DNA of 64,000 nucleotides from Lophium mytilinum (Eukaryota; Ascomycota; Dothideomycetes; Mytilinidiales; Mytilinidiaceae), in assembly GCA_010093605.1 (NCBI GenBank), contig MU004185.1:1137334-1201333 (forward strand), read 5' to 3'. Under the pieces are notes generated by a model. That model did not search any database. It had not been told where the DNA came from and worked only from the letters and a program-made list of their open reading frames with translations. Made by a program: the position numbers and the translations under genes. Shown piece after piece: positions 33,833 to 44,728 of the stretch (position 1 is the first letter of the stretch; each line of letters starts with the position of its first letter).

Positions 33833-36800
33833 CTAATCGCTATCCTCGAAGAAGTTCATAATCGCCTTCACCCCCAACGGCCCCAGCCCGTGCGGTGGAT
33901 AACACAGATAACTCGGATCCTCTACCGCACCTAACTTCTCCCTAAACTCCGTCTTCTGCGTGAGCTTCAGCTCCGAGGCGATGGCGTGGTACGCCCGACT
34001 CAGCACCTTAACCCTCGTGCCCTTCAGATTATGCCCCGGCGAGAAGCGCGCCGACGCGCCGCCGCCAAACGTGACCGACGTTGCGCCCGCCGCCGCAACG
34101 ACTTTGAGCGCATGCGTGACAATCTGCTCGATAGCGCCCGACGGCGAACCGGGGAAGTCCATCGAGTACTTGACCTGCCAGCCATGGTCCGGGCTGAGCT
34201 GGGCCATAACGACGAGCGCGCAGATGGTGCCATCCTCGGTCGTCGAGTAGTGGTACTGGCGATGCTCCATGTCCTGCCACGGGTGGATGTCCGTGAGATG
34301 GACCTGGCGGCCCTTGCGATTCGCGAGCCAGTCCTTGACCCGCGCGTCGATTTTGTCGCGGACCTCCTGTGGTACGGGCTCGCCGAGCATGAACTCGTGG
34401 ATCTTGACGCCTTCTTTCTCGGCGTGGCGGATCTTGCGCTGGACATCTTTGTCGTGGGCGGCTGGGTTGGCGACGGGGTCGACGCGCTGCTCGGCGACGA
34501 CGGAAAAGGTGCGCCAGTTGAGCTTTTCGGCGAGCACTTCTTCCATTTCCTGGCCGACGAGGAGCCAGAGGGGCTTGAGCTTGCGCTCTTTGGTGATGTA
34601 GCGGAGGTAGCCGTTGATAGTCTTGAGGTACTGCTGGGTGTGGCAGAGGGGGTTGCCAACGGTGATGGCGAAGCCGTCTTGCGGGACGAAGCCGACGGCG
34701 GCACCGGTGAACGGATCACGCCACACTTCGGTGCGCTCTTCGAGCCAGGAGGTGTTGGATGCATCACCGTAGTTTGCGATGAGCTTCTCGAGGGGCTGGA
34801 AGTCCAGACCAGCGGCTGCTCGGTCTTGGCCTTCCCATGGAGGGTGCATGGTGCTAGCTTCCGGATGCCTAAGCTGCTTGATGACCGGTTTGGCGGGCAA
34901 GCTCTTGGGATCTCGAGGGAACATGGAAGCGTGACGGATGTTTCCGAGGTTGAGAGCAAGCATTAGAATACGTTCGAGACCGATACCTCCGCCACCGTGG
35001 GGAGGAGCTCCCCATTGGAATCCTTGGATATAGTCTTCCATCGACTTGGGGTCTACCTTGAGCCTCTCCATCTTCTCTAGCAGCATGGCGGCGTCGTGGA
35101 TACGCTGTCCACCGCTAAGAATTTCTTGTCCGCGGAGGAAGATATCGAAGGAGTTGGTGACTTCGGGGTTGTTCGGGTCTGGCATGGCGTAAAAAGGACG
35201 AGCTGAGACAGGAAACTTATCTAGCACGTAGTAATCTGTGTTGTACTTGGCCTTGATCACCCTGCCGAGCTGAACTTCGTCTCTCGTACCAAGATCCTCA
35301 TTCAGCGGTAGTGGTTTGCCGTGTTCGTCTGTCCACCCAGAATCGTTCAACAGCTGAACAGCTTCGGAGAACGGAAGGACAAGTGTCTCCTCTAGCCAAA
35401 CGAGATCCTCGTGGGGGAACTGCTTTTTAACAATCTCAATTTCATGCTTGTAGCGGTCGTAGATGCCCTGGAAGATCGCCTTAAACGTGCGGTCCAGCAC
35501 ACGCAAGACTTCGTAATAATGCTCGTCGATCGCCATTTCAATATCCAGACCAGTGTATTCAGTCAAATGCCGGTATGTGTTGCTGTTCTCGGCACGGAAG
35601 ACAGGGCCAACCTCGTAGACCCTCCCAAAATCTGCCGATATACACATCTGCTTTGCCAGTTGAGGACTCTGTGCGAGGAAAGCACCACGGTTGAAGTATT
35701 CCACCTTGAAGACACTAGCACCGGACTCTGTAGCTCCACCTTGCAGCTTGGGGCTGTGAATCTCGATGAATCCCTCGGTGTCGAGGTGAGAGCGGAAGAG
35801 GTTGCAAATGCCTGACTGGATACGGAAGATGCCTTGGGAGGCAGTCGTTCGCAAGTCGATGACACGGCTGTTGAGACGGGTTCGATCTGTTATGTGGACG
35901 CGGTGGTGTCCCTCCCTGTGATGTTCCGTCTCTTCAGCCTCTTCTTCAATATTCTCCTCAGCTTGTGTGACTTCTGCCTCGTAAACAGTGAACGCCATGT
36001 GTTCCGTCACGGCCGCTTCGACGTGCAGTCCATGCACTGATATCTCGATGTCGTGTATTGAGGCCCCCTTGACCTCTCCTTCCTTTGCCTTGGGCTCTTG
36101 TACCACGCCCTTCACCAACACAACGGTCTCTGGATCTAGATGTTCAGCCCAGTATAGCATGTAACTCGAGATAGCCCCGTGTTCCATCAGCACGCCCTGT
36201 ATAGTCGCCGTCTGCTGTCGGAAGAGCAAGAAGACAAACTTGGCGCTCATCTTCCTGAGATGGTGCAACCGCGCGCGAAAGGTGACCTCACGGCCAATAT
36301 CCTTCGCACTCAGGGTGAGCAGCTGGACGCGCTCTTCGTGCTTCCACTCGCCGGCGTAGCCATTGACGGGGAGCACGCCGTAGCGGCTCTTCTGGTCCGG
36401 CGTGAGTTCGCGCTCGGCCTCGACCTCCATCAACTTGCGCCGCGCTTTCAGCTCCTCCTCTTTCTCTACACTCTCCTTCTTGCGTATCTCTTCGGCAACC
36501 TGCTTCTCGTGCTTCTTGAGCTGGTTGCGGGACATGGGCTCGCCATCTCGGTTGAGGGGCAGCTCGCTGGTGGAGGAGGACGAGGATTCGACTTCGCCGA
36601 GGCCGAGCTTCTGCCTCACGGCGCGGATTGGGCTGTGGGAGATGCCGCTGGAACGGTGGCCGCCAAAGGTACCGCTGCGGCGGACGGGGCTGTCGGTCTT
36701 GTCGAAGGTGCCACTGTGCTTGGGACTCTCAATGCCGCTGAGGTCTTTCGTGGTCGACTTACGGTGGCCGAATGTGCCGCTTCGGCGGGGAATGTCCTCG

Positions 36801-36964
36801 CTGTTGCGGTGGAAGATGCCCGAGGTGCGCGGTGAGGCAGTGCCGGGCGAGGCGGCGCCATTCACAACGGCAGACTTGGGGCTGGTGATGCCACTCTCGT
36901 CGTCGCTCTGGGGGTTGCTGTGCGAGACCTTCAGCTTCTCGAGGGCCTTTTTTAGCGAGGACAT
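33833..36964 (-). CDS. erdS: AspRS-DUF2156 fusion: ergosteryl-3-beta-O-L-aspartate synthase (ErdS)
   Basis: Single exon, 1043 residues. Residues 1-190: Ser/Thr-rich, repeats of RRSGTFG, charged coil. About 205-330: OB-fold anticodon-binding domain. About 370-690: class IIb aspartyl-tRNA synthetase core with SPQLAKQM, motif 2 FRAENSNTYRHLTEYTGLDIEM (split here for length; Arg is the ATP ligand) and motif 3 GIGLERIL. About 715-1030: DUF2156/LPG-synthase C domain with SWLEERTEVWRDPFTG, GFAITVGNP and FGGGASARF. Published fungal ErdS proteins have this exact fusion: they charge tRNA-Asp and the DUF2156 domain moves Asp onto ergosterol. The sterol activity is inferred from architecture. The gene is intronless, unlike its neighbours. 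No signal peptide. Confidence 0.93.
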   Translation of the reverse strand: MSSLKKALEKLKVSHSNPQSDDESGITSPKSAVVNGAASPGTASPRTSGIFHRNSEDIPRRSGTFGHRKSTTKDLSGIESPKHSGTFDKTDSPVRRSGTFGGHRSSGISHSPIRAVRQKLGLGEVESSSSSTSELPLNRDGEPMSRNQLKKHEKQVAEEIRKKESVEKEEELKARRKLMEVEAERELTPDQKSRYGVLPVNGYAGEWKHEERVQLLTLSAKDIGREVTFRARLHHLRKMSAKFVFLLFRQQTATIQGVLMEHGAISSYMLYWAEHLDPETVVLVKGVVQEPKAKEGEVKGASIHDIEISVHGLHVEAAVTEHMAFTVYEAEVTQAEENIEEEAEETEHHREGHHRVHITDRTRLNSRVIDLRTTASQGIFRIQSGICNLFRSHLDTEGFIEIHSPKLQGGATESGASVFKVEYFNRGAFLAQSPQLAKQMCISADFGRVYEVGPVFRAENSNTYRHLTEYTGLDIEMAIDEHYYEVLRVLDRTFKAIFQGIYDRYKHEIEIVKKQFPHEDLVWLEETLVLPFSEAVQLLNDSGWTDEHGKPLPLNEDLGTRDEVQLGRVIKAKYNTDYYVLDKFPVSARPFYAMPDPNNPEVTNSFDIFLRGQEILSGGQRIHDAAMLLEKMERLKVDPKSMEDYIQGFQWGAPPHGGGGIGLERILMLALNLGNIRHASMFPRDPKSLPAKPVIKQLRHPEASTMHPPWEGQDRAAAGLDFQPLEKLIANYGDASNTSWLEERTEVWRDPFTGAAVGFVPQDGFAITVGNPLCHTQQYLKTINGYLRYITKERKLKPLWLLVGQEMEEVLAEKLNWRTFSVVAEQRVDPVANPAAHDKDVQRKIRHAEKEGVKIHEFMLGEPVPQEVRDKIDARVKDWLANRKGRQVHLTDIHPWQDMEHRQYHYSTTEDGTICALVVMAQLSPDHGWQVKYSMDFPGSPSGAIEQIVTHALKVVAAAGATSVTFGGGASARFSPGHNLKGTRVKVLSRAYHAIASELKLTQKTEFREKLGAVEDPSYLCYPPHGLGPLGVKAIMNFFEDSD

Positions 36965-38317
36965 GGCGGGCGTTGAGTGCCCCGCTGAGGCAATGGGGGG
37001 GTATCTGACGGTGTCTCGTGTGGTGTTTAAGGGGGAAACGAAGGAAGCAAGTGGTGGACAACAAAGACAGTGCCGGGAGCGGGCAACGCGTGAGTTTTTA
37101 AGAGGTCGGGCTCGTCGGCGTAGCTTGGTGCAGCGAGTGCAGTGGTTTACTTGGTCGGCCTAGGAATAACTAGGGACGCTCTTATGCAGCACAGGGATGA
37201 TGTAATGGCGAGATATTTGGGGAGACGGCTGGAGACCGTGCCTTTATCGGCGCGCGAGAGAAAGCTTGACCCGCCGGACGTCGCGCTACCAAAGATATGC
37301 TCTGCTGCTCGTACGAAGGGCAATGCCTCTCCACAATGCCGTGAGGTCTTTAAAACACGCCTCTCCCAGCGACACTGCTGCTCGGACACGGCTGTCGGCG
37401 GGTTTTTGATCGTCTTGTTCATCTGCTGACGCATCCGCGCCATCCGGCGGCATCTGATATGTAGCCAAAGAGCCATTATGGCCCCACCACTCACCAGAAC
37501 CGTAGAGACGCCGCCGGTCCCTTCTGCTCGTCTCCAGCACCGCCTATCTGCAAGCTTTTGCGGCTACAGAGAAGGCCTTGTTCGTCTACTTGGCCTGCCG
37601 TCCTCAATTGCCCGTTTCTTGAAGCCTCGGAATGCTGTTGCCCTTGTAGTCTGCCTCTCCTAAACCTAGGTAACCTCTGTACTCTGTCTCGTCTATGCAG
37701 AATCCGGGATGGGAATCTCAAAGCAGCAATAGGCCGATCACTCAGCCGCCGAGCCGATGACTGATGCAGCGACTCCGGCCTATTATTTTACTTACATACC
37801 TAGACGGCGCCCAAGACAAGGCAGCCAAAAGACCTGACGGCCCGATTGCTATGAGCCAGTCCTCTCGGATGACTACAAAGTACTCAGATTTGCAGACCAG
37901 CCACGTCTCATCTCAGAGAACAAGTTGAGGAAAAGCCAGGCCAAGTTTCACGTCCTTCCGAGCCCCGAATTGACATCTGTCTGACACTGTCAACCGCGCC
38001 ACGTCGCCACACTTCCAAGGTTTTGCTGCCCGCCACAACCTGATATCAACCCAGTTGACGCCTCATTCACTCTCGAACCACCAATTTACCCGCGGAGCCG
38101 TCAATGTGAGACACGCTCGACACACCCGACACGAATCACGCTTCAAAGTGATGTGCATCGCATACATAACTTACCTCTTAGCCACGTACCTCGGCCAATC
38201 CTCGTGTGCGCCATGGGATTTGCAGCCGCCCCCATCGGATTTTCGCCTCGTCATCAGGAATTCCATGTTTCCCAGCACGGGCTTCATGTGCTACAACCCG
38301 CAGCCTGCACGCGAGCG
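36965..38317. other. gap upstream of ErdS
   Basis: About 1.35 kb with only short frames on both strands. The ErdS promoter should lie at 36965-37500. No RNA gene, repeat or other element recognised. Confidence 0.4.
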
Positions 38318-39919
38318 TCAATAATGGTATCTGACATCATCGCCGTCCGCATTCGACGCGGCGAAACCTCCCCAGTCGGCGAAGCTGTCCGCAAACCGCA
38401 CCGCCGCTTTCAGGTAGAAGTCTTGCGGGTCCCCCCAGGTTTCGGACGCGACTTTCATTGCGCGGAGCGCTGTCGCAGATATTGTCAGTCTGATAACCTA
38501 GCGAGATCATAACAGTGCAAATATAGGACGCGTACCTTTGACGAAATGTGCATCCAGCGCATGCTCCGACTTCAACGCCTTGTCAACCACAAACTTCCAC
38601 CCTCTCCCCTCGAGCTCGTACCCCGTAATTCGCTCCAGCTCCACCTTCGGCCTCAGCTGCGCGATATACACCGACAGCGTGAATAACCACCACTGCCGCA
38701 CCAAACTAACATGCCACCTCGCCGGCACCAATGGCAGCAGTATCCGCACCGCGTGGCTCGTTGTAAGCAGATGCACGGCAAAGAAGTCGAACTTCTCCTT
38801 GCCAACTTCCTGCGTCGCGACTAGAAGCGCAACTGCAGCCTTTTGGCTATCCTCGAACTGCTGACGCGGGTCCGACAGTTCCCATGCGTTCCAGTATTCC
38901 AGCACCAGGTCTTCGTGCTCGGCGAACAGCTTGTCAATATTGTCTGAGCCGCCATGGTCGAAGAGACCGTCGAATCGCGTGTCCGCGGATAGTCTCTGTA
39001 TAAGTTCGAGAGGGGCGGTAGAAGTGAATGGCGCCGGGCGCGTATAGGTAGGATCGTCGAGGTACTTACGGATGGGCGAGTAGAAGCAGGCTGCCAAAGC
39101 CAGCGCTTCGATAGCGAGGCTGCTCGAATTGAGCTCGTAGGCATATCCGAGATGGATTAGAGGATGACCAACTATACATCCATAGATCAATTAGCACAAC
39201 GCTCTTTCGCAAAACAGTCTTTGACGCAGAGAATGAAACAGGGCTGCCCATACGTCCAGATATCAATCCATTGACTAACGGCTCTTTCCCCTCAAACATA
39301 TACTCCCCAAGCAACGCCTTCCAATCGTACCGCTTCAGCACGAGCTGGTCCTCGAAGAAATCCACAAACGCGCGCTGGTACCTGTGCACTCTATTAGCTT
39401 TCCATCCCATCCCTCACCCAATCCTTAGGAAACGGAAGCACTCACGCCCTCCCCCCCAAAAACTCCCTCCAATCCTCCTCACTCACCTCCCCCGGACTAT
39501 CCACCCACGGCTCCAGCCCCGCGGCCTCCGTGTCATACACCTCATTCAGATGCTCCTTCGTGCCTCCTAACACATACGCGGATCCCAGCAACTAAAGCCA
39601 CCTATCAGCATTGCCTTTAACCTTCCAATTCCATGGGTGGGCTGGGAGGGTGGGAGTTTATACGCACATGCGGCATATGATTATGAAACCTAAGCTCATG
39701 ATAAATAACACTATAATTCGCATGATTCGCCTTAACCAGATGCTTCAGCGTCCTTCCCCTTGCCGCCTTCTCTGTTTCGATATCGTGCACCGCGACCGAG
39801 GGGAGCTCGATCCGCCGGCCCTGGTCGCCGGCGGAGCTCGAGCTCCCGCCGCTGCCGCTGCCGCGGAAGAAGGGTAGGCGGAAGGAGAGGGAGGGGAACA
39901 TGTGCGAGGAGTCGGACAT
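38318..39919 (-). CDS. questin oxidase-like protein (AflY/GedK family)
   Basis: Exons 39919-39668, 39591-39446, 39381-39254, 39171-38536, 38469-38318; phases close to 437 residues. Recognisable: NHMPH at the end of exon 1, DWREFLGGRAYQRAFVDFFE, LVNGLISGLGHPLIHLGYAYEL across the third intron, and a long helical C-terminal part with ARWHVSLVRQWW. This matches the questin oxidase-like family (Pfam PF14027), cofactor-free Baeyer-Villiger-type oxygenases; AflY acts in aflatoxin and GedK in geodin pathways. Here no polyketide synthase or other cluster gene lies near, so a secondary-metabolite role is not supported by context. The start ATG is followed by a Ser/Gly-rich leader. Confidence 0.88.
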
Positions 39920-40462
39920 CGTGGCGGGAGTTTGGGATTGGTAGTGGGAGGAAGGGAGAGGTGGAGAGTCGAAAAGCTGGGATGGGGGCGAGCTTTCTTC
40001 AAAGGTGCGGAGGTGCCTGCGGGGAACGAACAGGTGATGCTTTGACTTGAGCTTTTGGGCGGCCTAAAGCTCTTTAGTGCGAGCCCAACCGTTTTTAAGC
40101 TCCCGCGCGTCGTGGCATGGGAGACCCTGTCAATCACGACTATGGGAGCATGGTGGGTCGATTTCACGGTTTCCGTTCACGGGTTGCAAGGAGCCGGCAT
40201 GCATTGGAGTTTACCTATACAGCTTTGGATTCCCTCCCTCCACAACGCTTCGCTAATCACAGGACCAAGAACACCAAATCACCCTATGAAATGCTTGAAG
40301 GAGAGGAGCAGAAGGGTACCATTCAGCCTACCTACACGAAGCCAACCCGTTTTCCCAGCGTGTCGCTACGCCCGCGGAAGTGAAATGAGGCTAAGAAGAG
40401 CACCAACACAGCTTTTCCCAACCACATGGCCTCGATTGGGAGCACCCACTTTTTTGGGAAGT
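39920..40462. promoter_or_regulatory. gap between tubulin 3' end and questin oxidase-like start
   Basis: About 540 bases; contains the questin oxidase-like promoter and the tubulin 3' UTR. No specific motif found. Confidence 0.35.
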
Positions 40463-42278
40463 CTAATACTCTGCCTCGCCCTCATCGCCATCATCCAGGC
40501 TGTCGCTGGCAACCTCTTCGTAATCCTTCTCCAGCGCAGCCAGGTCCTCGCGCGCCTCGGAGAACTCGCCCTCCTCCATACCCTCGCCGACGTACCAGTG
40601 GACAAAAGCGCGCTTGGAGTACATGAGGTCGAACTTGTGGTCAAGGCGGGACCAGGCTTCGGCGATGGCTGTGGTGTTGCTAAGCATGGCGACGCTGCGG
40701 TCGACGGAGGCGAGCTCGCTGCCGGGGACGCTGATGGGCCTATCTGCAGTCAGTATCGCGTCTAGAGCGGAGTGGCACTTTGACGTACTTAGTGTAGTTG
40801 ATACCCAGCTTGAATCCTGTGGGGCACCACTCAACCAAGTTGAAAGACTGTTTGGCCTTGAGAGCGCCAGCGGCCGCAGAGCAGTCGCGAGGAACGATAT
40901 CTCCACGGTACAGCAGAGCGACGGCCATGTACTTTCCATTGCGGGGGTCGCAGACGACCATCTGGTTGTTGGGCTCGAAGCCTGTTATTATCAGCATGGT
41001 CTTCATAGCTAGAATGGCTTCGAAAGAGCGTACATTGGAAGGTCAAATCATGGACCTTGAAGCTTTCATGGGAACTCTTCTTAGCCGAGATGACTGGCGC
41101 ATAGCTGATGAGCGGGTAGTGAATACGCGGGTAGGGTACCAAGTTGGTCTGGAACTCGTTCAAATCCACATTGAGGGCACCGTCGAAGCGCAGACTGGAG
41201 GTAATGGAGCTAACAACTTGCGCAATCAAGCGGTTGAGGTGCTCATAGTTGGGACGCGGGATATCAAGGCTGCGGCGACAGATATCGTAGACGGCCTCGT
41301 TATCAACCAAGAAGGTGCAGTCAGAGTTCTCAATGGTGCTGTGAGTCGAAAGAACAGCATTGTATGGCTCGACGACCGAGGTGGACACGCGAGGTGCAGG
41401 GTAGACGGCAAACTCGAGCTTGCACTTCTTGCCGTAGTCAGTGGAGAGACGCTCAAGGAGGAGAGCGCCAAATCCGGATCCAGTGCCGCCACCAAACGAG
41501 TGGAAGATCAAGAAACCTTGAAGGGAGGAGCAGTTGTCTATACATGTTAACGAATGCACACTATGCAATTGAGGGGTGATTTCGTACCAGCAACACGTCG
41601 GATCTTCTCAATGACACTGTCAACCATCTCCTTGCCAATGGTGTAGTGACCACGAGCGTCTGTTGCTATTCGTCAGCGTGTGTGTTTCGGCCGGGGTGGA
41701 CGGAACAGACAGTTGTTGGCGGCATCCTCTTTGCCACTGATCAGAAGCTCAGGATGGAAGAGCTGGCGATAGCTTCCAGTTCGGATCTCGTCAATTGGCT
41801 AGTATGGGGGTCAGTAAAGTGAGAGTTGTGCAATCTACGCGCTGGCCTACCGAGGGGTCGAGATCCACAAAGATCGACCGCGGGACATACTTCCCGTTGC
41901 CAGTCTCGGTGAAGAAGGTCTCATAGGAACCAGTATCAGCAAGGTCCTTGGCCTCGGGATCCGGGCGCCCATCGGCTTTCAGGCCATGCTCCAGGAGGTA
42001 CCTGAAGCCCCAATGTTAGTGTCTTGTCGCTTGTCGTCCGTGTCGCTGGGGTTGGTGGTGGTATGAGGGGGTGTTCGAGGGATGAGGAGAGGCTTACAGC
42101 TCCCAGGCACTGTTGCCGAGCTGGGTACCAGCCTGGCCGATGTGAAGGTGGCAGATCTATAGCAAGAAGCACGGTTAGCTGGGGTCTATACTGAGGATCT
42201 GGAGTCGACGGGCTGTTTATCGAGGGGTAAAAGACCAAACGCGAGCAAGCAAATGGAAGAACACACCTCTCCCCTCAT
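40463..42278 (-). CDS. TUB1: alpha-tubulin
   Basis: Eight exons: 42278-42267, 42156-42098, 42001-41851, 41798-41711, 41659-41588, 41537-41034, 40981-40789, 40739-40463; phases close to 451 residues. Starts [19 protein letters not shown], has the tubulin signature GGGTGSGFG, the T7-loop Glu of alpha-tubulin, the long [23 protein letters not shown] block and the acidic tail ending [10 protein letters not shown], with the C-terminal Tyr. It polymerises with beta-tubulin into microtubules; the alpha subunit holds the non-exchangeable GTP. The first exon is only 12 nt. Seven introns is usual for filamentous ascomycetes. It looks intact. Confidence 0.98.
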
Positions 42279-42798
42279 GATTTCTGATCAGGCGAACGGA
42301 TCGCGGAATTGTACCAGACAAGTGTGGCGGAAGGAGTGGTTGAGCTTGGGTTCGGTGTACAACAGTCTAGGAGTAGAGTAGCGGTCAGTCGGGAGGAAGC
42401 ACTGGTGGGGTGTGGAGAACATTTATCTAAACCCGTCTAAGACACGCTTGGGCCAATCCGACGCGTTGAGTGCATAGCACATGTTCATGCACATGAATTG
42501 AGTGACATGGCAGCTATCTTGCCGTAGGGAGTCTATCTAACACGCTCACATACTGTTCTATACCAAAACTTTCACACGATCATCAAACAGAGGTTCAAAA
42601 CGCAGCGGAAGTCAGTAAACATCACGTGACGGTATCAGTATAGGACATCAAGGGTTGAAACACTTCTCAGCCAACGCCGAACAGTGACTCATTGGTATGG
42701 AAGGTCTACAAAGGAGTACCACGCTTTCTGTATCTTCTGATTCCTATGATACCCGGATTGTGCTAATGTACACCTTGCTGGCGCAGGCTCATCAGATA
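42279..42798. promoter_or_regulatory. alpha-tubulin upstream region
   Basis: About 520 bases between the tubulin start and the SMP gene stop, on the same strand. It must hold the tubulin promoter; an ATTGGCCCAAG-like (CCAAT-type) stretch lies near 42450 and CACGTGACGG at 42624. Function of these is inferred only. Confidence 0.35.
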
Positions 42799-43791
42799 CT
42801 AGCAGTTCAGGGTGAGATCCTCATCCTCGTTGTCAGACACGTTCTTCGAGCTTTCAGCGCTCATCCTCGCAGCCTCAACCTTGGCGGCCTCATTCTTCCT
42901 CGCCAAGCTCATCGCCTTCGCAGTGATGCCTCCCTTCTCTGTAGATCCGTGAGCACGAACCTCGAGCTTGTGAAGAAGGTTCGCTTCCTCCTTCGTGATT
43001 GTTTCGGGCGCTTCTTTGATCTTCGGTTCGATCGCGGCGGCGGCTTCCCTGAAGCTGGTTTGTTTGGCCTGTTGTGCTTGCAGCTTCGTAAGGATTTTAG
43101 CCATGTTGGGAGCGCTCCGAGAAGATTCGTGGCCGGCGCGGAGAAGCGAAGCTATGTCGGAGGAGCTTCGAGAAGACAAGCTTCGCAGCATCGCAGGCTC
43201 TCGGTCAGTGGAAAAGCCACGAGGTCTAGTATCCTTTGCCGAAGTACCCTCCGCAAGAGCGGGTGGGACTCCGTAAGGCAGGAAAGCGATGGGGTTAGGC
43301 GTGGTTATATCAACCATGGCGGCCGGGAGATAGTTTGGCACCCAAGCTGCTTCACGGCTAACCGAAGAGCCTCTTGACCTGGCCTTCTTCGCCGCAATGC
43401 TCTGCGCATGAGCCGTGACCCCGCCCTTCTGCGTACGTCCATGAGCTCGAGTTTCGAGGCTATGGAGGCGATTGGCGTCCTCTTCGGTGATGGTTCCGTC
43501 CCCAATCTTCGGCTCAACCTTCGTAATCTCCCTCTTCAACTCATGCTCCAGTCGCGTATTGGGAGCCCCTGCGCTTTCCATGACTCCTTCTGAAGCAGCC
43601 ATCGCGGCCTCCATTTTCTTTTGCATCTTGGCCACAACATCCTCAAACAGCTTCAGATCCTCAAGTGTGACACCGTCGGTGGCGGCATCAAGTTTGGCGT
43701 CCACCATCATGGCAAGATCCGTGAAGCTCTTCATATCGAGTCCTGCCGTTTTGCTGCTTGCAGCCTCGTTGGCGCGAGTGAGGCGCTCCAT
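42799..43791 (-). CDS. SMP-domain protein (seed-maturation-like repeats)
   Basis: 330 residues, one coding exon starting MERLTRANEAAS at 43791. Two copies of an SMP motif: one near residue 95 (ITEEDANRLHSLETRAHGRTQKGGVTAHAQSIA, shortened for reading) and one near 275 (ITKEEANLLHKLEVRAHG...EKGGITAKAMSLA). The N-terminal region has a coiled segment FEDVVAKMQKKMEAAM and the middle is Ser/Pro rich. SMP (seed maturation protein) domains are found in plant late-embryogenesis proteins and many small fungal proteins of unknown function; desiccation tolerance is only an analogy. A splice-like GTGAGT...ATACATAG spans 43850-43798, probably a 5' UTR intron because its use as coding would shift frame. Confidence 0.8.
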   Translation of the reverse strand: MERLTRANEAASSKTAGLDMKSFTDLAMMVDAKLDAATDGVTLEDLKLFEDVVAKMQKKMEAAMAASEGVMESAGAPNTRLEHELKREITKVEPKIGDGTITEEDANRLHSLETRAHGRTQKGGVTAHAQSIAAKKARSRGSSVSREAAWVPNYLPAAMVDITTPNPIAFLPYGVPPALAEGTSAKDTRPRGFSTDREPAMLRSLSSRSSSDIASLLRAGHESSRSAPNMAKILTKLQAQQAKQTSFREAAAAIEPKIKEAPETITKEEANLLHKLEVRAHGSTEKGGITAKAMSLARKNEAAKVEAARMSAESSKNVSDNEDEDLTLNC

Positions 43792-44144
43792 GCTGCTATG
43801 TATATTTAGTCTTTGAATTCGGGGTCTTGCGAGGGTAGAACATGACTCACCGATCGATCGCTTCACGGATGGAGCTTCGATAGGAGCAGTTTTAGAAGCT
43901 GGTGATACACTCTCCAGGTGGTGTTGAGGTGACTGTCCTGATGACAGCCACGTGTAAACGACGATAAGATATCAGCGGCCTTCACGACACGCAAGCGCTT
44001 TCCGTCGGCTTTCACTATCATCAAATTCAGATGAACTTTCTTCGGTGAATTGGATAGGTATTCGTGCACTGGTTTACCGCTGCGTGACGGGCTTTCACCA
44101 TCTCAAATCTGAAACAAGCTCGGCCTTTTGTACAACAAGCAAAC

Positions 44145-44266
44145 TGGTCAGGGCACCCCAAACAGCGTCAGCACGGTGTACGTAGGCTAGAAGCGTAGCC
44201 GCTACCCCCGGTCCATGTTACTATAGCAGGTTCTCAGGCTGGGCACACCTATATGCCACCGTTCTG
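44145..44266. repeat. short MITE-like element, copy A
   Basis: GGGCACCCCAAACAGCG (44151 onward) and, 80 bases later, CTGGGCACACCTATATGCCACCG (44239 onward). Both pieces have diverged counterparts at 63141-63300, and the two ends are imperfect inverted copies of each other. No coding capacity. A dispersed short inverted-repeat element is the simplest reading, by eye only. Confidence 0.35.
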
Positions 44267-44693
44267 TCTTCGCTCTTGCCATATCAGCACCACTGTGAGG
44301 AGTGCCCTAGGTAGCTTGTCTCGAATCGGTCAAGAAGTAGTGTAATTTCCACTGTGTTGACCTTTACATCGTATCCCAGAGTTTCCAGGGCCTGCTGGGG
44401 CGCGCCAAGCAGTAGTAAGAGGTTTCCAAACTTATATATACCTTCACAGATTCTAGAACAGATCAGAAAGCGTGAACTAAGCGAAGGCAAGGCGCAGTGC
44501 CTCACAGAATAAGAGAGAAAAATAATAGCGCTACACTGCCTCTTAGTAAGAGATAGAGCAAAAGAATATTGAAAGAGCAAAAGACCACCCTCCCCGATGG
44601 AAGGCGTAGAAACCCAACGAGGGTTTACTCCGTAGCCCGGTTCACATGCTCACGTATCAATCGACGCTTATTGCATGTACCGTAATGGCTAAT

Positions 44694-44728
44694 TCTCGAG
44701 GTGGGATTCGAACCCAGGGTTCCTCGAG
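44694..44728 (-). other. tRNA T-arm-like hairpin
   Basis: On the minus strand CTCGAGGAACCCTGGG leads into TTCGAAT and CCCACCTCGAG: a perfect T-loop consensus inside a CTCGAGG/CCTCGAG pair. No anticodon arm or D arm fits upstream, so this is not a complete tRNA. Probably a tRNA-derived fragment or chance. Confidence 0.3.

Noticed and set aside
33986-34966. 326-codon plus-strand frame inside the ErdS gene
   Set aside because: Exact antisense of the AspRS-DUF2156 coding sequence, with biased composition; a shadow of the real gene.
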